Shown here: positions 38,039 through 45,818 of the stretch, piece after piece
Layout: each line of letters begins with the position of its first letter
Position numbering within the stretch: the first letter of the stretch is position 1
From: an uncultured Oscillospiraceae bacterium
GTDB taxonomy: Bacteria > Bacillota > Clostridia > Oscillospirales > Oscillospiraceae
Assembly (NCBI GenBank): GCA_902497145.1
Contig: CABVDR010000007.1
Location: 1 to 64,000, forward strand
DNA: 64,000 nt
Direction of reading: 5' to 3'
Program-made: the position numbers and the translations under genes
The notes under the pieces: model-generated
Told to the model about the DNA's origin: nothing
Databases searched by the model: none
Seen by the model: the letters and a program-made list of their open reading frames with translations, nothing else

Positions 38039-38803
38039 ATGGAAGGAACCATATCACTGTTGGTTGCCGACGCCAATGAGGAGTACCGGCATCAATTTAT
38101 TGAGATGCTCCGGGCCGAGCCGGATTTCCAGGTCGTGGGAGAGACCGGGGATGGGCTTGTCCTGTTGGATCAGCTGCAGACGCTGCGGCCAGACGTGGTC
38201 GTGATGGAGATCGTGCTGGGCGGGATCGATGGCATCGAGGTGCTGGAGCGGCTGTCCAAGTTGGAGCTGGACTACCAACCCAAGATTCTGATTCTCTCCA
38301 GCTATGCCCGGGGTGGAATGGCCGACCTGGCCGCCTCTCTGGGAGCCGACCACTACATGGCCAAGCCCTGCCGCCCCAACACGGTTTGTCAGCGCATCCG
38401 CCAACTAGCGGCTTTTGCCGCTGTCCCTAGTAATTCACAGGAGCCTAACCGCTCCCTGGAGGCCATGGTCACCTCCATCATCCATGAAGTGGGCGTCCCC
38501 GCCCACATCAAGGGCTATCAGTATCTCCGGGAGGCCATCATTCTGGCCGTGGAGGACATGGACGTCATCAACGCGGTCACCAAGGTCCTCTACCCGGAGG
38601 TAGCCAAGCGCTTCGGCACCACCGCCTCCCGGGTGGAGCGTGCCATACGCCACGCCATCGAGGTGGCCTGGGACCGGGGCGATCTGGAGACTTTGCAAAA
38701 GTACTTCGGCTATACCGTCTCCAACGTGAAAGGCAAGCCCACCAACTCGGAATTTATCGCCATGATCGCCGACCGGCTCCAGCTTCAGCGCCGGGAGGGC
38801 TGA
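38039..38803 (+). CDS. spo0A: Spo0A sporulation master regulator with altered phospho-acceptor site
   Basis: 254 aa. The receiver domain (1-125) is followed by a well-kept Spo0A C-terminal DNA-binding domain (HEVGVPAHIKGYQYLREAI, AKRFGTTASRVERAIRHAIE), which identifies the gene beyond doubt, along with spoIVB upstream. In the receiver, the block RPDVVVMEIVLGGIDG aligns with the PDVLVLDIIMPHLDG block of Bacillus, so the phosphorylated Asp is Glu57. The acidic pair near residue 11 is D11-A12 instead of DD. Ser (SSYA) and Lys (AKP) switch residues remain. The ATG at 38039 follows GGGAG. Upstream lie phased Spo0A boxes. Confidence 0.95.
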   Translation: MEGTISLLVADANEEYRHQFIEMLRAEPDFQVVGETGDGLVLLDQLQTLRPDVVVMEIVLGGIDGIEVLERLSKLELDYQPKILILSSYARGGMADLAASLGADHYMAKPCRPNTVCQRIRQLAAFAAVPSNSQEPNRSLEAMVTSIIHEVGVPAHIKGYQYLREAIILAVEDMDVINAVTKVLYPEVAKRFGTTASRVERAIRHAIEVAWDRGDLETLQKYFGYTVSNVKGKPTNSEFIAMIADRLQLQRREG

Positions 38804-38882
38804 TGCACTTCTCCCCCAAATACAGCGTACCCTAAACCGCAATACCAAAGTAGAAACGAGCAGAATATGATATCTTTCCTTC

Positions 38883-38926
38883 AAGACGAACCATAGAGGT
38901 GTCAGCTTCTTCGGTTCGTCTTTTTT
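38883..38926 (+). terminator. Terminator after spo0A
   Basis: Ten-base perfect stem AAGACGAACC with GGTTCGTCTT around a 20-nt loop, followed by a T-run. It lies about 80 nt after the spo0A stop. Confidence 0.85.
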
Positions 38927-38934
38927 CATGCCGG

Positions 38935-38963
38935 TGGATTTTCTTTTGGTTTCTTGCTATAAT
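38935..38963 (+). promoter_or_regulatory. Promoter of the TSCPD protein gene
   Basis: TGGATT (38935-38940), 17 nt, extended -10 TGC-TATAAT (38958-38963). Confidence 0.55.
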
Positions 38964-39023
38964 ACTCCCGGGATGGCTCCTGATGCCAGAGCCGTCACCT
39001 TAGATAGAGAGAGGAGCTTTTTC

Positions 39024-39275
39024 ATGACGATTGAGTATACCCCCCGTGGGGTCTGTTCCCGGTTTTTCAACATCCAGGTAGAGGACGGCGTCATCCAGTC
39101 CGTCCAGGTGATCGGCGGCTGCGACGGCAACCTGAAAGGCATCTCCAGCCTGCTGAAGGGCATGAAGGTGGAGGACGCCATCCAGCGCATGGAGGGCATC
39201 CGCTGCGGCGGCAAGCCCACCTCCTGCCCTGACCAGATCGCCCGGGCCCTACGCTCCGCCCTACCTCAGACCTGA
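39024..39275 (+). CDS. TSCPD-domain protein (TIGR03905 family)
   Basis: 83 aa. Matches the small TSCPD family, which resembles the C-terminal cysteine region of B12-dependent ribonucleotide reductase: TPRGVCSRFFNIQVEDGVI, VIGGCDGNLKGISSLLKG and CGGKPTSCPDQIARAL. Cysteines suggest a metal or redox role; function unknown. The ATG at 39024 follows GAGAGGAG. The last ten bases overlap the converging MATE gene, and no terminator follows on this strand until 40737. Confidence 0.85.
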   Translation: MTIEYTPRGVCSRFFNIQVEDGVIQSVQVIGGCDGNLKGISSLLKGMKVEDAIQRMEGIRCGGKPTSCPDQIARALRSALPQT

Positions 39276-40651
39276 GTTACTTCCTCTGAGTGTCCGTGGA
39301 GCAGGGCTTGCTTCTTCAGCCAGGGGATCTTGCGCCAGTAGAACAGCACAGAGATCACCGGCGGGATCAGGTCGGAGATGGGCTCAGCATAGAAGATGGC
39401 CACGGCCCCAAAGGCAGCAGGCAGGACAAAGATCGCTGCAAAGTACACCAACTTACGCAAGGCGGACAGGGGCAGAGAGTAGCGCATCATCCCCATCCCC
39501 GTCAGGCCATCCACGATCACGTACTGTACCCCCAGGGGCACAATGCCTAAGGTGGTAATACGGATGGCAGTGACCGCCAGAGCGGACACCTCCACGTCGG
39601 GGGTGAAGATGCGGGTAAACGGGGCGGCCAGCAGCTGGCCCACCAGGCACAGCACACCGGTGTACACCACCGCAATGATCAGGATGTACTTCTGCGCCTC
39701 CAGGATCCGTTTGGGCTGACCCGCTCCCAGGTTATAGCCCAAAATGGAACCGGTCCCGCCGGTCATGCCGCCCAGAGGCATGGTGACCACCAGCATGAAG
39801 CTCTGGGAAATAGTAGCTGCCGCCACCAGCAGGTCGCCCTGGCTCTCTCCGCCGTAGCGCTGGAGCAGAGCGTTGAGGACAATGATCATGAGATTATCCA
39901 CCGCAATGATCAAAAACGGGGTCAGGCCGGTGGTCAGAATGCGTCCCATGAGCCAGGGGCGGTACCCGCCAAAGGAGATCCCCACCTGGGGCGTCGGTCC
40001 AAAGAGGAAGTGGAGCACAAACAGGGCGCTGCACAGCTGGCTGAGGACTGTGGCCACTGCCGCTCCCTTGACTCCCATCTTCAATACGAAGATAAACAGG
40101 GGGTCCAGCAGAATATTCATCACGGCCCCCAGTATCACCGACTGCATTCCTTTTTTGGCAAAGCCCTGGCAGATGACAAACTGGTTCATACCGGTGGACA
40201 GCAGGGCAAAGACCGTGCCGGACAGATACCAGGAGTAGTACTCCATAGCGTAGGGCAGGGTCTCCGGACTGGCTCCGAAGAGGAGCAGCGCGGGCCGCCG
40301 GGTGGCATAGGCCAGCCCCATCAGGACCAGGGACAGGACAATCAGCAGCAGAAAGGCGTTGGCCACAATCTGTTTGGCCTGTTCCCGCCGCCCCTCGCCC
40401 AGACGGATACTCACCAAGGGGGAACCACCCACCCCCACCCAGAAGGCCACCGACCCCAGCATGGTCACAATGGGTCCGCACACCCCCGCTCCCGCCAGGG
40501 CCAAGCTGCCTACGTCAGGAATATTGCCAATGTAAATTCGATCCACCACGCTGTACAGCACGCTGACAAACTGGGCCAGCATGCTGGGAATGGCGATGCG
40601 CAGCACCAGCGCTCGGATCGGATCATTGCGCAGATCATTCTCCACTTTCAT
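39266..40651 (-). CDS. MATE-family multidrug exporter
   Basis: 461 aa, twelve membrane helices in two MatE halves (opening IRALVLRIAIPSMLAQFVSV; second half begins PFLIIAVDNLMIIVLN). Exports cationic drugs or metabolites using Na+ or H+. The ATG at 40651 sits six bases after GGGAGAG; an ATG five codons upstream has no ribosome site. Its 3' end overlaps the converging TSCPD gene. It has its own consensus-like promoter with a leader hairpin (GCCGG-AAAA-CCGGC). Substrate unknown. Confidence 0.9.
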   Translation of the reverse strand: MKVENDLRNDPIRALVLRIAIPSMLAQFVSVLYSVVDRIYIGNIPDVGSLALAGAGVCGPIVTMLGSVAFWVGVGGSPLVSIRLGEGRREQAKQIVANAFLLLIVLSLVLMGLAYATRRPALLLFGASPETLPYAMEYYSWYLSGTVFALLSTGMNQFVICQGFAKKGMQSVILGAVMNILLDPLFIFVLKMGVKGAAVATVLSQLCSALFVLHFLFGPTPQVGISFGGYRPWLMGRILTTGLTPFLIIAVDNLMIIVLNALLQRYGGESQGDLLVAAATISQSFMLVVTMPLGGMTGGTGSILGYNLGAGQPKRILEAQKYILIIAVVYTGVLCLVGQLLAAPFTRIFTPDVEVSALAVTAIRITTLGIVPLGVQYVIVDGLTGMGMMRYSLPLSALRKLVYFAAIFVLPAAFGAVAIFYAEPISDLIPPVISVLFYWRKIPWLKKQALLHGHSEEVTQV

Positions 40652-40706
40652 ATTATTCTCTCCCATTTCTCACACAATCGGCCGGTTTTCCGGCTAAGCA
40701 GCGGCT

Positions 40707-40735
40707 ATTATAGCACGCCGCCCATAGGCTGTAAA
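40707..40735 (-). promoter_or_regulatory. Promoter of the MATE gene
   Basis: Minus-strand TTTACA (40730-40735), 17 nt, extended -10 TGC-TATAAT (40707-40712). Confidence 0.75.
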
Positions 40736-40736
40736 G

Positions 40737-40774
40737 CCGCCCATCCGGTTTTCCGGAGCGGGCGGAATTTTTTT
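40737..40774 (+). terminator. Plus-strand terminator facing transcription antisense to the MATE gene
   Basis: Stem CCGCCC/GGGCGG plus CCGG/CCGG with a TTTT loop, then AA and T7. It stands ahead of the gntR promoter with no plus-strand gene between 39275 and it, so it can only stop read-through from the TSCPD gene across the MATE gene. Confidence 0.8.
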
Positions 40775-40785
40775 ATCCTTTCCCC

Positions 40786-40835
40786 TTGACAGCTGTGTAT
40801 ATAGCATATATACTGTGCATATAGTATATATACAC
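40786..40835 (+). promoter_or_regulatory. gntR-ABC operon promoter with a 41-bp dyad operator
   Basis: Perfect TTGACA (40786-40791), 17 nt, TATACT (40809-40814). An imperfect palindrome spans 40795-40835, with outer arms GTGTATATA and TATATACAC, across the -10 and the transcript start. It is the expected binding site for the GntR/YtrA-type repressor encoded downstream. Confidence 0.8.
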
Positions 40836-40902
40836 TATAACGGAAGGAAACCCATCTCTCCATCCGACCCGTGCGCAGGGCGGACAGGGGCGGAGGGTTT
40901 AT

Positions 40903-41289
40903 ATGGTGCGCCAAATGGATATCATTCTCAGCAACTCCAGCGGAAAACCCATCTACGAACAAATTGCGGACCAGGTGAAAACCCAGATCCTGTCCGGCAC
41001 CCTGGCGGCGGGGGACGCCCTGCCCTCCATGCGCCTGCTGGCCAAGGACCTGCACATCTCGGTCATCACCACCAAGCGGGCCTACGAGGAGCTGGAGCGG
41101 GAGGGGTTTTTAGAGAACATTCCCGGCAAAGGCTGCTTTGTGGCCCCCCAAAACCGGGAACTACTGCGGGAAGCCCAGCTGCGCCGGGTGGAGGAATCCC
41201 TCTCCCAAGCGGTGGACGAAGCCCGAAAAGGGGGCTTCACCCTGGAAGAGCTCACAGAAATGCTCAACATACTGTATCAAGGTGACTGA
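40903..41289 (+). CDS. GntR-family (YtrA subfamily) repressor
   Basis: 128 aa: an N-terminal GntR winged helix (PIYEQIADQVKTQILSGTL, ALPSMRLLAKDLHISVITTK) and a short C-terminal helical dimerisation tail, the YtrA arrangement without a large ligand domain. YtrA-type repressors control adjacent ABC exporters induced by cell-envelope stress. The ATG follows GGAGGG; an ABC ATPase gene starts 2 nt after its stop. The palindrome at the promoter is its likely site. Confidence 0.9.
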   Translation: MVRQMDIILSNSSGKPIYEQIADQVKTQILSGTLAAGDALPSMRLLAKDLHISVITTKRAYEELEREGFLENIPGKGCFVAPQNRELLREAQLRRVEESLSQAVDEARKGGFTLEELTEMLNILYQGD

Positions 41290-41291
41290 TT

Positions 41292-42152
41292 ATGACAAAT
41301 TGTATTGAAATATCCGGTCTCTGTAAGTCTTACGGGGACTTTGCCCTGGAGGATGTGAGCCTAACCCTCCCCGGCGGCTCCATCATGGGTCTGATCGGCG
41401 AGAACGGCGCTGGCAAGACCACCACCATCAAGTGTATCCTGAACCTGGTGCGCCGGGACGCGGGCAGCATCACCCTCATGGGCTATGACAACCTCACCCA
41501 GGAGCGGCAGGCCAAGGCCGAGGTTGGGGTGGTGCTGGACGAGTGCTTCTTCCACGATACCCTGCGCCCCCGGGACATCCACACCATTCTCTCCCGGGTC
41601 TATCAGGATTGGGACCGGGAGCTTTTTGAAAGCTATCTGAAGAAATTCCAGCTGCCCGAGGGAAAGTTTATCAAGGAGTTCTCCCGGGGCATGAAGATGA
41701 AGCTGTCTCTGGCCGCCGCTCTGTCCCACCACCCCAAGCTGCTCATTTTGGATGAGGCCACCGCCGGGCTGGACCCGGTGGTGCGGGATGAGATCCTGGA
41801 CGAATTTCTGGGCTTTATCCAGGATGAGGAACACTCCATCCTCATCTCCAGCCACATTACCAGCGACCTGGAAAAGGTAGCCGACTACATTACCTACCTC
41901 CACCAGGGCCGGGTGGTACTCTCCGAGGCCAAGGACGTGCTCCAGGACAACTACGGCCGGGTGGGCTGCACTGCCTCCGATCTGCTGGCCATGGATCCCG
42001 GGGATGTAGTACAGGTGCGGAAGGGCTCCTATGGCTGCGAGGCCCTGGTGCGTGACCGGGCTGCATTCCATAAAAAATACCCCCAGATGATGGTGGAGCC
42101 CATCTCCCTGGAGGACATCATGCTCTTGATTGGAAAGGGGGAGCCGATATGA
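41292..42152 (+). CDS. ABC transporter ATP-binding protein (YtrB-like)
   Basis: 286 aa with Walker A GLIGENGAGKTTTIK, the signature FSRGMKMKLSLAAALSHHPK, Walker B LLILDEATAGLDP and the H-loop SSHITSDLEK. The C-terminal 60 residues are the accessory segment seen in CcmA/YtrB-type exporters. It pairs with the permease that follows (4-nt ATGA overlap). Role is probably export or membrane-stress protection; substrate unknown. Confidence 0.93.
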   Translation: MTNCIEISGLCKSYGDFALEDVSLTLPGGSIMGLIGENGAGKTTTIKCILNLVRRDAGSITLMGYDNLTQERQAKAEVGVVLDECFFHDTLRPRDIHTILSRVYQDWDRELFESYLKKFQLPEGKFIKEFSRGMKMKLSLAAALSHHPKLLILDEATAGLDPVVRDEILDEFLGFIQDEEHSILISSHITSDLEKVADYITYLHQGRVVLSEAKDVLQDNYGRVGCTASDLLAMDPGDVVQVRKGSYGCEALVRDRAAFHKKYPQMMVEPISLEDIMLLIGKGEPI

Positions 42153-42796
42153 CCGGCCTGATCGCAAAAGATTTTCTGGTAATGCGTAAGTCCATCCGGA
42201 CTTATATTCTGTTTCTCATTTTTTATTTTATCATGGCTGCCCTGGGGATCTTCCCGGTCTCCATTGTTACCACTCTGGTACAGCTTATCATCATGATGCT
42301 GCCCCTGAGCACCTTCTCCTATGACGAGCTGGCCAAGTGGGACCGATACGCCTTCTCCCTGCCTCTGGGCCGCCGGGCGGTAGCGGGGGCCCGCTACCTC
42401 TTTGCCCTGCTGCTCTCCCTCTTTTCCGCCCTGTTCGGCCTTCTGGTCTGCCTGGTCCTCTCCCTTTTCTTCCATGCCCCCGATCTGATGGAAAACTGCC
42501 TGACCGTCATGGTCTCCCTGGCCCTGGGCCTTCTCTACTGCGACATTCTGCTGCCCCTGACCTACAAGCTGGGGCCGGAGCGGGCCCGTCCCTACTTCTA
42601 TCTGGTCATCTTCCTGCCCATCATTCTTCTGTTCGGCTCCTACAAGCTGGGGCTGCTGGACGGTCTCTCCTTCCTGTTGAAGCTCCCCGACGCCACCGTT
42701 ATTACCTTTCTCTTTCTGCTCCCTCTCCTACCTCTGGTGGGGATGGGGGTGTCCTACCTCATCTCCTGCCGCATTCTGGAGGGAAAGGAGTTTTAA
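42149..42796 (+). CDS. ABC-2 type transporter permease
   Basis: 215 aa, six predicted membrane helices (first IRTYILFLIFYFIMAALGIF), resembling ABC2_membrane_5 permeases that partner YtrB-like ATPases. The segment YDELAKWDRYAFSLPLGRR after helix 2 is typical of this family. The ATG overlaps the ATPase stop by 4 nt. Third gene of the GntR operon. Confidence 0.87.
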   Translation: MTGLIAKDFLVMRKSIRTYILFLIFYFIMAALGIFPVSIVTTLVQLIIMMLPLSTFSYDELAKWDRYAFSLPLGRRAVAGARYLFALLLSLFSALFGLLVCLVLSLFFHAPDLMENCLTVMVSLALGLLYCDILLPLTYKLGPERARPYFYLVIFLPIILLFGSYKLGLLDGLSFLLKLPDATVITFLFLLPLLPLVGMGVSYLISCRILEGKEF

Positions 42797-42866
42797 GCCC
42801 CTTGCACCTTTCTCCCCCTTCGTGCTACAATATGGTTAGAGATATTTGGGAGAGGAAGTGTGTTCT

Positions 42867-43049
42867 ATGACCGCTCATCAGGCCATCAAGGAACTCAAGC
42901 AAGTCCGGCAGTACTGCACTGCCAGCGCCATCCCCGCTATCGACTACGCCATCCAGGTGCTTCAGGGCCTGGCCGAGCGGGAGAAGAAGCTGGAGGAGGC
43001 ACAAAAGCACCAGCCCAGCGGCCCTGTTCCGGAACAAATTCCCGACTGA
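42867..43049 (+). CDS. Small helical protein of unknown function
   Basis: 60 aa: MTAHQAIKELKQVRQYCTAS, then AIPAIDYAIQVLQGLAEREK and a charged tail ending QIPD. It looks like a two-helix cytoplasmic protein. The ATG follows GAGAGGAAG. It lies 70 nt after the ABC permease and before a bidirectional terminator, so it may be the last gene of that operon or a separate unit. No recognised family. Confidence 0.6.
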   Translation: MTAHQAIKELKQVRQYCTASAIPAIDYAIQVLQGLAEREKKLEEAQKHQPSGPVPEQIPD

Positions 43050-43052
43050 CAC

Positions 43053-43087
43053 AAAAAGGACCCATCCTCGCGGATGGGTCCTTTTTT
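43053..43087. terminator. Bidirectional terminator between the small protein gene and the NhaC-type gene
   Basis: AAAAAGGACCCATCC and its complement around TCGC, flanked by A and T runs. Confidence 0.93.
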
Positions 43088-43103
43088 ATGTTCTGGGAAT
43101 GAA

Positions 43104-44867
43104 TCAATCCTCCACGCCGTCCCCGTGGGTCCGCATGAAGAACAGGAAGCCCAGCACCAGCACGATGCCGATGGGCAAAGCCAGGATGCCGGGGGCACCG
43201 AAGTGGATCAGCAGGCCGGCCAAAATGTAGCTGATGCAGGAGATAAAGGCACAGGCAGTGGCGTAGGGCAGCTGGGTGGACACGTGGTTGACGTGGTCAC
43301 ACTGGGCGCCGGCAGAGGCCATAATGGTGGTATCGGAGATAGGAGAGCAGTGGTCGCCGCACACAGCGCCGGCCATGCAGGCAGACACACACACCACGCC
43401 CATGGGGTCGTCCAGGGGGAAGATCGCCAGGGTGATGGGGATCAGGATGCCGAAGGTGCCCCAGCTGGTGCCGGTGGCAAAGGCCAGCAGGCAGCCGATG
43501 ACGAACACGATGGCGGGCAGGAACAGAGCAAAGCCCTTGGCATACTCATTGACCACATACTCCACGAAGGCGGTGGCGCCCAGGGAGTCGGTCATGGCCT
43601 TCAGAGACCAGGCAAAGGTCAGGATCATGATGGCGGGCACCATGGCCTTGAAGCCCTCGGGGATGCAGCCCATCATGTCACGGAAGGACATAGAGCGGCG
43701 GATGGAGTAGAAAATCAGGGTGAAAATGAGGCCGAAGGCGGAGCCCAGCATCAGGCCAACCGAGGCATCGGAGTTGGAGAAAGCGTCCACAAAGTTAGTG
43801 CCGGAGAAGAAGCCGCCGGAGTAGATCATACCGATCACGCAGCAGACCACCAGCACAATGATGGGCAGCACCAGGTCAATGACCTTGCCCTTACTGTCGT
43901 CGGCGTCCTCCTCGATGAGGCCGGCATAGGGGTTGGAGCCGGAGAACAGGTCGCCGGTCTTGATGGCGTTGCGCTCATACTTGAGCATGGGACCAAACTC
44001 CACCTTCATAACCACCATGGAGATCATCATCACAATGGTCAGCAGAGCGTAGAAGTTATAGGGGATGGCCTTGATGAACAGAGCCAGGCCCTGGCCGTCC
44101 TCCACGAAGCCGGAGACAGCGGCAGCCCAGGAACTGATGGGGGCGATGATACACACGGGGGCGGCGGTGGCGTCAATGAGGTAGGCCAGCTTCACCCGGG
44201 AGACGTTGTGCTTGTCGGTAATGGGCCGCATGACAGAGCCCACGGTAAGACAGTTGAAGTAGTCGTCAATGAAGATGAGCACACCCAGCAGGATAGCGGC
44301 CAGCTGCGCGCCTACGCGGCTCTTGATATTCTCCGAGGCCCAGCGGCCAAAGGCGGCAGAACCGCCCGCCTTGTTCATCAGGCACACCATGGATCCCAGG
44401 ATAACCAGGAAGATCAAAATGCCCACGTTGTAGCTGTCGGACAGCACCGAAGCGATACCGTCCTCAAAGACGTGGAGAACGGTGCCCTCAAAGGAGAAGT
44501 TGGAGTAGAGCAGACCGCCTACCAAAATGCCGATGAACAAGGAGGAATAGACCTCCTTGGTGATCAGGGCCAGGGCAATGGCGATGACAGGGGGCAGCAG
44601 GGCAAAGGCAGTGGCGTAGAAGTTACTGGCCGCCGGTACCTCTCCCGTGCCGCCGCAGGTGGCGCACACGTTGGTGCCTTCACAGGCGGAGCAGGCGGGA
44701 TCCGTACCGTAGCACTCCATACAGATGCCATAGCCTTCACAGGAAGAGCACCCTACCATGGGGCGGTTTCCGCCGCTCTCTCCGGCGGCAAAGGCCACAC
44801 TCATCAGGGTCAGGACCAGGACCAGTGCCAGCACGATCCGGCCCAACCAATGTCGGTTGATTCTCAT
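43104..44867 (-). CDS. NhaC-family transporter under lysine riboswitch control (LysW-type candidate lysine transporter)
   Basis: 587 aa from the ATG at 44867 (12 bases after GGAGG; the ATG at 44876 is only 3 bases after it, so the start is uncertain). Residues 1-28 form a signal-like helix. Residues about 35-75 hold four CxxC pairs (CSSC, CMEC, CSAC, CATCGGTG) like a DnaJ zinc finger, then about 12 membrane helices of the NhaC superfamily (SLFIGILVGGLLYSNF, FIDDYFNCLTVGSVMRPITD). Pfam names the family Na+/H+ antiporter, but lysine-riboswitch members are predicted amino-acid transporters. The riboswitch upstream supports lysine import. Confidence 0.85.
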   Translation of the reverse strand: MRINRHWLGRIVLALVLVLTLMSVAFAAGESGGNRPMVGCSSCEGYGICMECYGTDPACSACEGTNVCATCGGTGEVPAASNFYATAFALLPPVIAIALALITKEVYSSLFIGILVGGLLYSNFSFEGTVLHVFEDGIASVLSDSYNVGILIFLVILGSMVCLMNKAGGSAAFGRWASENIKSRVGAQLAAILLGVLIFIDDYFNCLTVGSVMRPITDKHNVSRVKLAYLIDATAAPVCIIAPISSWAAAVSGFVEDGQGLALFIKAIPYNFYALLTIVMMISMVVMKVEFGPMLKYERNAIKTGDLFSGSNPYAGLIEEDADDSKGKVIDLVLPIIVLVVCCVIGMIYSGGFFSGTNFVDAFSNSDASVGLMLGSAFGLIFTLIFYSIRRSMSFRDMMGCIPEGFKAMVPAIMILTFAWSLKAMTDSLGATAFVEYVVNEYAKGFALFLPAIVFVIGCLLAFATGTSWGTFGILIPITLAIFPLDDPMGVVCVSACMAGAVCGDHCSPISDTTIMASAGAQCDHVNHVSTQLPYATACAFISCISYILAGLLIHFGAPGILALPIGIVLVLGFLFFMRTHGDGVED

Positions 44868-44944
44868 TGTTCTCATTTCCCTCCAAAAATTTGTTTCACC
44901 GGGAGGATCAACACACACGACCTCTCTCCCGGTGCGCACGCGCA

Positions 44945-44977
44945 ACAAAAAACCATGAACGCGAAGCGCGCCCATGG
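44945..44977 (-). terminator. Conditional terminator of the lysine riboswitch
   Basis: Minus-strand stem CCATG..CGCG with CGCG..CATGG (44953-44977) followed by a T6-T7 run (44945-44952). It sits between the aptamer and the gene and is the expected OFF structure. An alternative pairing of CCTCTTGC with GCAAGAGG upstream of it could be part of the switch. Confidence 0.85.
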
Positions 44978-45029
44978 CAAAACCGGACATCCTCTTGCCC
45001 CGGACAAACTCCGCAGCAAGAGGACCTCT

Positions 45030-45186
45030 GGATAGCGCTCCACAAAAGTGACAGTCCGCAGGATATTCTCCTACGGCCCAGGTTCCCCGCCCAGGCAGGC
45101 AAGGGTTCCTTCGGCGATTCCCCCTCTCCTCCGCAACGGCTGCCTGGCCTTGTTCCGGAGTACGCATGAGAACCGCGCCTCTATCC
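45030..45186 (-). promoter_or_regulatory. Lysine riboswitch (L box)
   Basis: A 157-nt leader carries the L-box landmarks in order: GGATAGAGGCGCG at the 5' side, the core GGAATCGCCGAAGG, CTGGGC, and the 3' block GGACTGTCACT followed by TGGAGCGCTATCC. The ends GGATAG and CTATCC pair as helix P1. Binding of lysine should favour the downstream terminator and reduce expression of the transporter gene. Confidence 0.9.
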
Positions 45187-45205
45187 TTTTATTTGATTTG
45201 GGTGT

Positions 45206-45234
45206 ATCCTACCATGCTCCCGGGGGAATGTCAA
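45206..45234 (-). promoter_or_regulatory. Promoter of the riboswitch-controlled transporter
   Basis: Minus-strand TTGACA (45229-45234), 17 nt, extended -10 TGG-TAGGAT (45206-45211). The transcript would begin about 12 nt before helix P1 of the riboswitch. Confidence 0.85.
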
Positions 45235-45267
45235 GGCAAATTCCCATTTTTCCCCCATAATTCCCGT

Positions 45268-45684
45268 TTATTTGGGCACTTTCTCCATCATAAAGAAAGT
45301 GAATGTGCCGGTGACCACCAGTTTTCCCTCATCGTTGTACATCTCCACCTGGATCACCGAGAGGGTGCGTCCCTCCTTTTTAGGGGTGGCGATGCAGGTG
45401 ATGCGCTTTCCATAGGCGGGGCGAAGAAACTCCATGGTGCTTCCGGCGGTGACGCAGCGGCGGCCGTCGGCACAGGCACAGCTGCCTCCCACGGTATCTC
45501 CCAGGGTGGCCAGGGCTCCGCCGTGGACCATGCCGTGGGGGTTGATGCTGTTAGGCCCCACCTCCAGCACACCTTCTGCCCGCCCGGGCTCCACCTTGGT
45601 GACGTAGATACCGTTCTCATAGGAGAACTGATGGGGCTGGTTGGCGGCGCTGGCGATGGGGCAAAGAGTTTCCAAGGTTTCCAT
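45268..45684 (-). CDS. PaaI-family hotdog thioesterase
   Basis: 138 aa acyl-CoA thioesterase. Hotdog features: NPHGMVHGGALATLGDTVGG with the catalytic Asp/Gly loop, GSTMEFLRPA and a terminal strand pair VVTGTFTFFM. Hydrolyses aromatic or medium-chain acyl-CoA in relatives; substrate unknown here. The ATG at 45684 follows AGGAGG; the longer in-frame reading would cross the promoter. Monocistronic. Confidence 0.92.
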   Translation of the reverse strand: METLETLCPIASAANQPHQFSYENGIYVTKVEPGRAEGVLEVGPNSINPHGMVHGGALATLGDTVGGSCACADGRRCVTAGSTMEFLRPAYGKRITCIATPKKEGRTLSVIQVEMYNDEGKLVVTGTFTFFMMEKVPK

Positions 45685-45721
45685 GGGGGTTCCTCCTAAA
45701 ATTCTGCTTAAACTGACAACC

Positions 45722-45750
45722 ATACTAGCACAAACCCGTCTTCCAAGCAA
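45722..45750 (-). promoter_or_regulatory. Promoter of the thioesterase gene
   Basis: Minus-strand TTGCTT (45745-45750), 17 nt, extended -10 TGC-TAGTAT (45722-45727). Confidence 0.6.
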
Positions 45751-45818
45751 GCGCCGTTCCCCTTTTCCTACGGCCGGCATAGGATAGGGAGAAATCCTAC
45801 ATGTTTGGAGGCAGAACC

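Noticed and set aside
43074..45035. 653-codon open frame antisense to the NhaC-type gene
   Set aside because: His/Gly/Gln-rich shadow frame that also runs across the riboswitch terminator and a bidirectional terminator.
45100..45186. Coding extension of the NhaC-type gene to an ATG at 45167
   Set aside because: This stretch is the lysine riboswitch aptamer; the extension would also cross the conditional terminator, and ribosome-site evidence places the start near 44870.
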